The position numbers and the translations under genes were made by a program. From an uncultured Porphyromonadaceae bacterium (GTDB taxonomy: Bacteria > Bacteroidota > Bacteroidia > Bacteroidales > Muribaculaceae), in assembly GCA_902489275.1 (NCBI GenBank), contig CABTZK010000045.1:1-7124 (forward strand): a stretch of DNA of 7,124 bases, given 5' to 3'. Below the pieces are notes generated by a model. It did no database searches. It was given only the letters and a program-made list of their open reading frames with translations, and had not been told where the DNA came from. This document shows positions 1 through 5,967 of this stretch, one piece after another; the stretch's first letter is position 1, and every line of letters begins with the position of its first letter.

Positions 1-946
1 CCTTGGTGACAGCAGCCGTGGCAAGGTCGACCGTGTAGAGGGCTGTCACCCCTGCGCCATCGGTAGCTGCCCAGTAGAACGTGCCAGTTTTGGGATCAAC
101 TGCAGCGCCTTGGTAGTAGCCTTGCCCTTGGCTGTTTTTCAGCGTCAGGCCTGTGGAACCCACAAGCGTCTCGGCGCCCGTAGCGCGGTCAATCTTGTAG
201 AGGTTGGCATCATCGGCCACGCCGTAGGCGAAGCCGTCTTGGCCGATGCCCATAACCACATAGGCGTTATTGGTCGTGGCGACGGTGGTGCGGGTCAGGC
301 TTTCGTAGTCAACGACGCCATACTCGTAGCCATCGCCAGCCGAGTTCAGGAACTCGCCGAACACCTCACCCGAGGTGGGATCCTGGGCGGTGACCATGGC
401 AATCATGGAAACTTTTTGTAGTGTAGTAGGTTGATCCACCACTTGCCAGGTGTCCATATCAACCGAGAAATACTGGATGCTATAGCCGAACCCATAGCTT
501 GAGAGATACACACCACATAGCTTGCCGTCAATGACGCCACAGCCTGCATTGAAAGCGGCAGTCTTATAGTTCAACAAATTATCCCAGGCTGTGTTTTCGG
601 GAGTGAAAGACACAAAACCTGTGAAACTTTCAGACATTACGTTGGATATCAACGTAGGGACGTACGCACCCTGAGCGAGCGCTGGAGCCTTAGACACTCT
701 CTGGGAAAGCACCTTCAGCGGTGACTTGATTGGCGACTGCTGGCCGGCGACCAAGCGCTTGTTCTGCAAGAACAAGGGGAGTTGCTCGTTGGCCTTGGGG
801 TTCATCACTTGGCTTCGCTTTCCAGGAAGCTGTTTCTCCATCTGGGGAGATGCTTGTGCCGGATTCATCAGCCCCTGGGCCGATACCGGAATTGCCGCCG
901 CTATCGCAACGACACACGCTAAAAAGAAGGAAAGTCTCTTTCTCAT
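1..946 (-). CDS. Secreted beta-propeller-like protein, N-terminal part (cut by window edge)
   Basis: Read on the minus strand, the frame opens at the ATG at 946-944 and stays open to the left edge (315 codons; the C-terminus lies outside). Residues 1-23 form a clear Sec signal peptide: RKR n-region, hydrophobic core at 5-19, and a VSA|QG cleavage site after A23. A Pro/Gln/Lys-rich low-complexity linker follows (about 25-95). From about residue 129 there are four blade-like repeats of roughly 40-45 residues. Each ends in a strand pair of the form Y-x-VD-x-x-T-x-x-x-x-V: SVDMDTWQVV near 161, GVVDYESLTRTTV near 210, LYKIDRATGAETLV near 249 and LYTVDLATAAVTK near 303. Two also carry a DP-[TK]-[ST]-G turn. 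This resembles the propeller region of large secreted Bacteroidetes proteins, which often end in a choice-of-anchor or T9SS sorting domain; that end is not visible here. Ligand and function are unknown. The start choice is supported by the signal peptide and by a well-placed upstream promoter. Confidence 0.85.
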   Translation of the reverse strand, partial: MRKRLSFFLACVVAIAAAIPVSAQGLMNPAQASPQMEKQLPGKRSQVMNPKANEQLPLFLQNKRLVAGQQSPIKSPLKVLSQRVSKAPALAQGAYVPTLISNVMSESFTGFVSFTPENTAWDNLLNYKTAAFNAGCGVIDGKLCGVYLSSYGFGYSIQYFSVDMDTWQVVDQPTTLQKVSMIAMVTAQDPTSGEVFGEFLNSAGDGYEYGVVDYESLTRTTVATTNNAYVVMGIGQDGFAYGVADDANLYKIDRATGAETLVGSTGLTLKNSQGQGYYQGAAVDPKTGTFYWAATDGAGVTALYTVDLATAAVTK

Positions 947-1026
947 AAGCACTGTTTTTAATAGGTTAATGGTTACTAATAAAATAAATCAACAAAAATT
1001 TTATTTTGTTTGAGTTTTCAATGTGG

Positions 1027-1057
1027 CAAAACTAAACATTATTTTTGAAAAATCAAA
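1027..1057 (-). promoter_or_regulatory. Bacteroidetes-type promoter for the secreted-protein gene
   Basis: On the minus strand, TTTG (1057-1054) is followed after exactly 19 bp by TAGTTTTG (1034-1027). This is a full match to the Bacteroidetes housekeeping consensus TTTG-N19-21-TAnnTTTG. Transcription would begin near 1020, giving a leader of about 75 nt before the ATG at 946. The leader has no Shine-Dalgarno sequence, as is usual in this phylum. Confidence 0.75.
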
Positions 1058-1222
1058 ACAAAAGCAAAGAAAAAAAATAAAAAAAACGCTTTTTTATAAC
1101 AAATTAACATCACAATAGCAAATATCACAAAAAAACACGTTTCTCCACCAGACCCTTCCCTTGTTTAGCCTCCTCCATTGGAGCTGAAAAAAACGCAAGG
1201 CGAGAAAAAGACTTTTCCAAAA

Positions 1223-1254
1223 CCTGTTTTTTAACCATATTTTCCTTAACTTTG
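1223..1254 (+). promoter_or_regulatory. Probable Bacteroidetes promoter for the 1299-2914 unit
   Basis: TAACTTTG at 1247-1254 is a perfect TAnnTTTG -7 element. The -33 element is poor: CTG at 1224-1226 with a 20-bp spacer, where TTG or TTTG is expected. Transcription would start near 1260, leaving a leader of about 38 nt before the ATG at 1299. The -7 match and the distance favour a real promoter. The weak -33 may mean low activity or help from an activator. Confidence 0.5.
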
Positions 1255-1298
1255 TCACTCGTATCGAAAAAAAGCACTCAATAAATTAAAGATGGAAA

Positions 1299-2432
1299 AT
1301 GATTGTAGGAATTGACGCAACCGATGCGGTCTTTGACAACACGAGGCGTGGCGATGACATGCGCCAAACCCTCGAATCGCTCGCAACATGCCACCCGCAC
1401 CAGCAATACATGCTCTACGCCCCCAGCCTTGGAGCACACGCCACGCAACTCACTGGACTGTTGGCGCACAGCAACATTCATCTCAAAGAGCCTAAACGCC
1501 CTCCACTGCTCCGCAACCGCTGGCGAAGCGGAAAGGGCATCCTGTATCGAGCCCACAGGCACCACATAGAGGTGTTTCACGGCATGGGCGGGTTCTTGCC
1601 ACGGGGGGTGAAAAAGATGGGCATTGGCGCGGTGGCGACGATCGACAGCACGGCTTTCAAGCACCGGCCACAAGACTACAGCCTGCTGCAACGCTGGCGG
1701 CTGGACAGGCGCTACCGCAAAACCTGCAAACTGGCCGACGTGGTGATTGTGCCAAGCGAGCGCGCCAAGCGCGACGTGGCGCAAGCCTACGGCGTGGAGG
1801 AACAGCGCATCAAGGTGGTTTATCCCTGCTGCGGCAATGACTATGCCATCGCACCGAACTCATTTGATATCGAACGCGTGTGCGAGAAATACAAGTTGCC
1901 CCGTCACTTCCTGCTGTTGGTCGCCCCACTGGAGCAAGCGTCCAATTTGGAACTGGCCATCGAGGCTCTCCAATATGTGCAAAAAAGAGGCATGATGCTC
2001 GTCATGATTGGGCACCGCAACGACTACTACGCAAAATGCAAGAAACGGGCGCAAAATGCTGGCGTGGCACGACACTTGTACCGCATCTCGCACGTGCACG
2101 ACGAGGACTTGCCCATCATCTACTCCTTAGCCGATGCCACGCTGCACACCTGGCACTACCCAGAATCGGCAACCTCACTGCTGAAGTCAATGACTTGCGG
2201 CACTCCAGCGATTGCCACCAGCGGGGGCTGCATGGAAGAAGTGGGCGGCAATGCCGCAACCTATGTGGCACCCGATGACCCCGAGGCCATGGGCCGCGCC
2301 ATCGACACCGTGCTGGGCGACGAGCGCCGCCGCAGCGAGATGGCAGCCCGCGGCCGTGAGCAGGCGAGAAAATTCTCGGCACAGCGAACGGCTGACGCGC
2401 TCAATGACATTTATCACCAATTGAGGGACTGA
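1299..2432 (+). CDS. GT4-fold glycosyltransferase family protein with degenerate catalytic motifs
   Basis: This 377-residue protein has the usual length and two-domain (GT-B) layout of family GT4. The N-terminal half begins with the nucleotide-fold strand IVGIDAT and has HGMGGFLPR near residue 94, where GT4 enzymes have an HGxxxxxPR-type segment. The interdomain part (about 150-178), VPSERAKRDV through GVEEQRIKVVYP, is typical of mannosyltransferase-like GT4 members. The C-terminal half includes a recognisable CGTPAIATSGG loop at 300-310. Conserved functional positions are altered. The EX7E pair aligns to P288 and K296, and the phosphate-contacting RK of the usual EPRKN segment is A214-S215. 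It is therefore either a divergent enzyme or a binding/scaffold homologue that has lost catalysis. No signal peptide or membrane segment is seen, so a cytoplasmic or membrane-peripheral location is likely. An earlier ATG at 1292 is out of frame and stops after seven codons, so 1299 is the start. The stop codon shares one base with the next gene's start. Confidence 0.85.
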   Translation: MIVGIDATDAVFDNTRRGDDMRQTLESLATCHPHQQYMLYAPSLGAHATQLTGLLAHSNIHLKEPKRPPLLRNRWRSGKGILYRAHRHHIEVFHGMGGFLPRGVKKMGIGAVATIDSTAFKHRPQDYSLLQRWRLDRRYRKTCKLADVVIVPSERAKRDVAQAYGVEEQRIKVVYPCCGNDYAIAPNSFDIERVCEKYKLPRHFLLLVAPLEQASNLELAIEALQYVQKRGMMLVMIGHRNDYYAKCKKRAQNAGVARHLYRISHVHDEDLPIIYSLADATLHTWHYPESATSLLKSMTCGTPAIATSGGCMEEVGGNAATYVAPDDPEAMGRAIDTVLGDERRRSEMAARGREQARKFSAQRTADALNDIYHQLRD

Positions 2433-2914
2433 TGAAGAAAAAAGCGCAAATCGACGTGGAGGCCCGCGCACGCGCCGGGGAGGAGAACTTCATGAAAGGC
2501 TACAATTGTGCCCAATCGGTCGTCGCGGCCTTTGCCGACCTGATTGAGGACCCTGAGCCCATCCTCAAAGTGGCGGCATCGTTTGGCGGAGGCATGGGAC
2601 GGCTGCGCATGACTTGTGGCGCCGTGAGCGGCATGTTCATGTTAGCAGGACTGGAAAACGGCTCCCCCACCCCAGCCGGCCCCGACACCCGAGCCGTGAA
2701 CTACGCGCTGGTCCAAGAACTTGGGCTAAAATTTAAGGAAGAAAACGACTCCGTGATTTGCGCCGAGCTCCTCAAGCTGCGGACGGGAAAGATGGAACCG
2801 CCTCGCCCCAGCGAGCGCACGGCCGACTACTACCGCCTGCGCCCCTGCCCCAAACTGGTCGCCTGCGCCTGCCGCATCTATGCCCAGCACTTAGCCCCCG
2901 GGCGCGTGGAGTGA
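2432..2914 (+). CDS. C_GCAxxG_C_C family protein
   Basis: This 160-residue protein matches the small cysteine-rich family named for its C / GCAxxG / C / C pattern. The family-typical start GYNCAQSVVAAFAD puts C26 in a helix. It is followed by a glycine-rich FGGGMGRLRMTCGAVSG segment with C62, then C110 in VICAELL, then C139, C145 and C147 in CPKLVACAC near the end. The family is widespread in anaerobes. It is presumed redox-active or metal-binding, but its reaction is not established. The length is normal for the family, and no signal peptide or membrane segment is seen. The ATG at 2432 overlaps the preceding TGA by one base (TGATG), so translation is probably coupled to the glycosyltransferase-like gene and the two are co-transcribed. 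The six cysteines could hold a metal or form disulfides. An Fe-S site is possible but no CxxCxxC ferredoxin motif is present. Confidence 0.85.
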   Translation: MKKKAQIDVEARARAGEENFMKGYNCAQSVVAAFADLIEDPEPILKVAASFGGGMGRLRMTCGAVSGMFMLAGLENGSPTPAGPDTRAVNYALVQELGLKFKEENDSVICAELLKLRTGKMEPPRPSERTADYYRLRPCPKLVACACRIYAQHLAPGRVE

Positions 2915-3109
2915 GGCTGTGGCAACCAGTGTGCATCTTGTCAAAAAAAACCGATAATTTGCCAAAATGAGCATTGAGTACAGAAGTATGAAACCAGGGC
3001 AAAAGGATTGCCTATAAAGATAAATACCTATGAACAAATTTCTTATTTCGGTTAGCGGGAAACCGCTTGTTGCTCGCAGCGAGATGAAGAACAATAACCC
3101 CACGCAACG
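2915..3109 (+). other. Leader/intergenic region ahead of the redox cluster
   Basis: This 195-nt gap is less GC-rich than its neighbours. I find no good TTTG/TAnnTTTG promoter. The nearest sequence is TAATTTG at 2955-2961, one base short in the spacer and lacking a partner -33. Two small potential hairpins lie just before the start: CGGTT (3049-3053) with AACCG (3061-3065), and CTCG-CAG-CGAG around 3073-3083. A 33-codon ORF at 3030-3131 overlaps the next gene's start in another frame and has no recognisable features. Whether the redox genes have their own promoter or are read through from upstream cannot be decided here. Confidence 0.3.
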
Positions 3110-4495
3110 ATGCTCAGGAAAATCAGAGTGATACTCGCAACGGCATTTTTCGCCCTCATCACGCTGCTGTTGCTCAACACCGGCGAGGTCTCCCTCCCGT
3201 GGCTGAACAGCTTGGCTAAAATCCAATTTTTGCCAGCCGTGCTGGCCATGAACGTGATAGCAATAGTGGCGCTGGCACTGCTCACGCTCATTTTTGGCCG
3301 CATTTACTGCTCGGTCATTTGCCCGCTGGGGGTGTTCCAAGACCTCGTGTCGTGGACACACGGCCAGTGGAAGAAAAACCGGTTTACCTATCGTCACGAA
3401 AAGGTGTGGCTTCGCTACCCTGTCCTGCTGGCTTACGTGATGGTCATAGCCTTTGGCATCGACTCCGTCGTGGTTTTGCTGGCACCCTACGGCACTTATG
3501 GGCGCTTTCTCAATTTCTACCGAAACCCAGCCACCATGGCAGTGACAATAGCCGTCTTTGGGGTCATCTGCCTTTTGGCCTGGCGTGCAGGCCGCACGTG
3601 GTGCAACACCATTTGCCCCGTGGGGACGACCTTGAGCCTGCTCGCGCGTTTCTCATGGCTCAAAATACGCTTCGACGAGAACAAGTGCAAAAATTGCGGG
3701 CTGTGCAGCCGCAACTGCAAAGCCTCTTGCATCGATTTCAAGCACCACAAGGTGGACTACAGCCGCTGCGTGACGTGCGGCGTGTGCATCGGCCACTGCA
3801 ACTTCGACGCGCTGCACTACGGGCTCGGGCAAGGGAAGCACGAGCAAGAGGCCAGCAAGCCCGCCAATGGCGGACGACGCGCGATGCTGCTGGGAACCGC
3901 GGCCGTGGCGGCCGAGGCGGTTATGGCTCAAACGATGAGAAAAGCGGGCAGCAGCCTGGCTGCGCTGGCCGACAAGAAAGACCCAGACCACAAAACACCC
4001 ATCACGCCACCCGGGAGCATGAGTGCCGCCCACCTGGCTCGACACTGCGTGGGCTGCCAGCTTTGCATCGCCCAGTGCCCCAACCACGTGCTGCGGCCAG
4101 CGGGCGACTTGCAGCATTTCATGCAACCCGTGATGACCTACGGGCAAGGCGCTTGCCGCCCCGAGTGCAATCACTGCTCGACGGTGTGCCCCACTGGTGC
4201 CATCGCGCCCATCTCGCTTGAAGACAAGGCCTCAACCCAACTGGGCCATGCCGTGTGGCGCAAGCTCTACTGCGTGGTGCTCACCGACCATGTGGAGTGT
4301 GGCAACTGTGCCCGCCACTGCCCTGCTGGAGCCATACAAATGGTGCCAAGCGACCCTGCCGACGAGTTCTCGCCTCGCATCCCCGCGGTGAACGAGGCGC
4401 GCTGCACGGGCTGTGGCATGTGTGAGTATCTGTGTCCCGCCCGCCCCAACTCGGCCATCTATGTCGATGGGCATGAGACGCACAAGCTGATATAG
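3110..4495 (+). CDS. Membrane polyferredoxin, NapH-like half fused to a NapG-like half
   Basis: This 461-residue electron-transfer protein has two parts. Residues 1-240 resemble NapH/MauN quinol-oxidising ferredoxins. They have four hydrophobic segments (about 7-24, 41-63, 104-124, 141-158), the two CxxxCP motifs at C67-C71 and C165-C169, then two CxxCxxCxxxC clusters (C193/196/199/203 and C220/223/226/230). At 253-273 comes NGGRRAMLLG plus an Ala-rich hydrophobic stretch, which looks like a twin-arginine signal in mid-protein. Residues 310-445 carry further Fe-S motifs as in NapG: C313/316/319/323; C349/353/356/360, with a wider first gap; C388 with C397/400/404; and C432/435/438/442. In Nap systems NapH and NapG are separate proteins passing electrons from quinol to periplasmic partners. 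No nap terminal reductase is present here. The likely partners are the two exported redox proteins encoded 47 nt downstream. No in-frame upstream ATG was found between 3030 and 3110. Electron-carrier function is secure; the topology of the second half is inferred. Confidence 0.88.
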   Translation: MLRKIRVILATAFFALITLLLLNTGEVSLPWLNSLAKIQFLPAVLAMNVIAIVALALLTLIFGRIYCSVICPLGVFQDLVSWTHGQWKKNRFTYRHEKVWLRYPVLLAYVMVIAFGIDSVVVLLAPYGTYGRFLNFYRNPATMAVTIAVFGVICLLAWRAGRTWCNTICPVGTTLSLLARFSWLKIRFDENKCKNCGLCSRNCKASCIDFKHHKVDYSRCVTCGVCIGHCNFDALHYGLGQGKHEQEASKPANGGRRAMLLGTAAVAAEAVMAQTMRKAGSSLAALADKKDPDHKTPITPPGSMSAAHLARHCVGCQLCIAQCPNHVLRPAGDLQHFMQPVMTYGQGACRPECNHCSTVCPTGAIAPISLEDKASTQLGHAVWRKLYCVVLTDHVECGNCARHCPAGAIQMVPSDPADEFSPRIPAVNEARCTGCGMCEYLCPARPNSAIYVDGHETHKLI

Positions 4496-4542
4496 CACAG
4501 CATCAAATGACAAATTTTGCTGGATTTTAGAAACATCGCTTA

Positions 4543-5967
4543 ATGATGAGAGAAAAAGAGAACAAGATATTTTCACGCCGCGCGTTCTTGAAAGGCTTGG
4601 GGCTGGCCACAGCGGCTGTGGCAGCACCTGCCATCGTGAGTTGCGGCAAGGGCAAGGACGGCAACAGTGCCGAGCCTCCAAAGGGGCAGATGACCTATCG
4701 CTTGAACCCCAACACGGGCGACAAAGTATCGCTCCTGGGTTACGGCATGATGCGTCTGCCAACCCGGCAAAGTCATCCCGGGGCGCACCACGACGGCGAC
4801 GGCGAAATTGATCAAGACCTGGTTAACCGGCAGGTTGACTACGCCATTGAGCATGGGCTGAACTACTTCGACACTTCGCCAGTGTACTGCCAAGGCAGGA
4901 GCGAGACGTGCACGGGCATCGCGCTCCAGCGGCACAAGCGCCAAGACTTCTTCGTCGCCACCAAGATGAGCAATATGCGCGACTACAGCCGTGAAGCGTC
5001 TATCGCCCTGTTTGAGAACTCGCTCAAGAAATTGCAGGTCGACAATATCGACTACTACCTGCTGCACGCCATTGGCGGCACCGACGAGGCGCACCCCGAT
5101 GCGATGGACCTGTTTCGCGCCCGGTTTATCGACAATGGCATCCTCGACTTCTTGCTGCAACAGAAACAAGAGGGGAAAATCCGCAACCTTGGCTTCTCCT
5201 ATCATGGCGACATCGCGGTATTCGACCACGCCTTGACCCTGCACGACCAACACATAGCGAGCTGGGATTTCGCGCAAATTGAATTGAATTACCTCGACTG
5301 GAAACACGCCCAAGAAATCAACGGCCTTAACACCAATGCCGAGTACCTTTACCATGAATTGGAAAAGCGGCACATCCCGGTCGTCGTCATGGAGCCGTTG
5401 CTCGGCGGGCGACTGAGCAACCTGCCCGACAAAATCGTAGCCGAGCTCAAGCAAAAGGATCCCGAGCACTCGGTCGCGTCGTGGGCATTCCGCTATGCGG
5501 GGTCAAGACCGCGCGTACTCACCGTGCTCAGTGGCATGACCTACATGGAGCACCTCAAAGACAACCTGCTCACCTACTGTCCGCTCAAGCCGCTCTCAAG
5601 CCGCGAAACCGCCTATCTTGAAGAAGACATCGCCCAGCAGATTTTGAGTTACAAAACCATTCCCTGCACCCATTGCAACTATTGCATGCCCTGCCCTTAT
5701 GGCATCGACATTCCCGCCATATTTGCGCACTACAACAAGTGCCTGCTGGCCGACAATGTGCCCGCTCAACTCCAGGACAAGGACTACGCCAAAAGGCGCG
5801 AGGCGTTCCTGGTGGGCTATGACCACAGCGTGCCCAAGTTGCGCCAGGCCGACCACTGCATTGGCTGCGGGAAGTGTGTGCCCGCATGCCCGCAACGCAT
5901 CGCCATTCCCATGGAACTGCACCGCATCGGGCGCTATGTTGAATCCCTCAAACAAAACAAACCGTGA
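4543..5967 (+). CDS. Tat-exported aldo/keto reductase with two C-terminal 4Fe-4S motifs
   Basis: The 474-residue product starts with a twin-arginine signal: SRRAFLKGLG at 11-20, an Ala-rich core, then IVSC with C34 in a plausible lipobox. It is probably a lipoprotein facing the periplasm. The aldo/keto reductase barrel covers about 50-350. The catalytic tetrad is intact: D110 and Y115 (FDTSPVY), K141 (VATK) and H175 (YYLLH). The C-terminal cofactor segment VLTVLSGMTYMEHLKDNL (325-342) is also kept. The tail has two Fe-S motifs, C375/378/381/384 followed by P (CTHCNYCMPCP) and C439/442/445/449 followed by P (CIGCGKCVPACP). Aldo/keto reductases with such tails form a known subfamily with mostly unassigned substrates. 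NAD(P)H is scarce outside the cytoplasm, so the Fe-S tail may replace or recharge a bound nicotinamide using electrons from the neighbouring ferredoxins. Two adjacent in-frame ATGs (4543 and 4546) could each start it. It lies 47 nt after the polyferredoxin gene and overlaps the next gene by 4 nt. Confidence 0.88.
   Translation: MMREKENKIFSRRAFLKGLGLATAAVAAPAIVSCGKGKDGNSAEPPKGQMTYRLNPNTGDKVSLLGYGMMRLPTRQSHPGAHHDGDGEIDQDLVNRQVDYAIEHGLNYFDTSPVYCQGRSETCTGIALQRHKRQDFFVATKMSNMRDYSREASIALFENSLKKLQVDNIDYYLLHAIGGTDEAHPDAMDLFRARFIDNGILDFLLQQKQEGKIRNLGFSYHGDIAVFDHALTLHDQHIASWDFAQIELNYLDWKHAQEINGLNTNAEYLYHELEKRHIPVVVMEPLLGGRLSNLPDKIVAELKQKDPEHSVASWAFRYAGSRPRVLTVLSGMTYMEHLKDNLLTYCPLKPLSSRETAYLEEDIAQQILSYKTIPCTHCNYCMPCPYGIDIPAIFAHYNKCLLADNVPAQLQDKDYAKRREAFLVGYDHSVPKLRQADHCIGCGKCVPACPQRIAIPMELHRIGRYVESLKQNKP

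Larger units (their letters stand above)
947..1298. other. AT-rich divergent intergenic region
   Basis: This 352-nt gap separates the minus-strand secreted-protein gene from the plus-strand glycosyltransferase-like gene. It is strikingly AT-rich against GC-rich flanking genes. It holds one strong minus-strand promoter and one likely plus-strand promoter (listed separately). A 7-bp inverted repeat (AACAAAA at 991-997, TTTTGTT at 1004-1010, loop of 6) lies in the presumed 5' leader of the secreted-protein gene. I see no convincing small gene, riboswitch or terminator in the rest (about 1060-1220). A run of A and T around 1071-1098 has no GC stem. Confidence 0.6.

Noticed and set aside
110..421. 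A 103-codon plus-strand frame opposite the secreted protein
   Set aside because: The minus strand gives a continuous signal-peptide-bearing protein with internal repeats; this frame is its complement.
914..946. Lipobox at C11 in the secreted protein's signal peptide
   Set aside because: FLAC sits only 11 residues in, within the hydrophobic core, too early for a lipoprotein cleavage site. The VSA|QG site after A23 fits better.
726..1013. Short plus-strand frames around 726-1013
   Set aside because: They overlap the signal-peptide end of the secreted-protein gene and its promoter leader, and have no motifs.
1071..1098. A-run/T-run inverted repeat resembling a terminator
   Set aside because: The stem would be only A-T pairs around CGC, with no gene end nearby on either strand; this is ordinary AT-rich intergenic sequence.
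3030..3131. A 33-codon ORF ahead of the polyferredoxin as a leader peptide
   Set aside because: It has no run of regulatory codons, no signal and no homology that I recognise, and it overlaps the next start in another frame. Chance is the simpler explanation.
3319..4221. A 300-codon plus-strand open frame inside the polyferredoxin gene
   Set aside because: It lies in another frame of a gene with unmistakable ferredoxin motifs, and its translation is Arg/Pro/His-rich with no domain. It is a product of the GC-rich codon bias.
4573..5469. A 298-codon minus-strand open frame opposite the aldo/keto reductase gene
   Set aside because: It is antisense to a well-supported gene, has no recognisable motif, promoter or partner, and long antisense frames are expected at this GC content.
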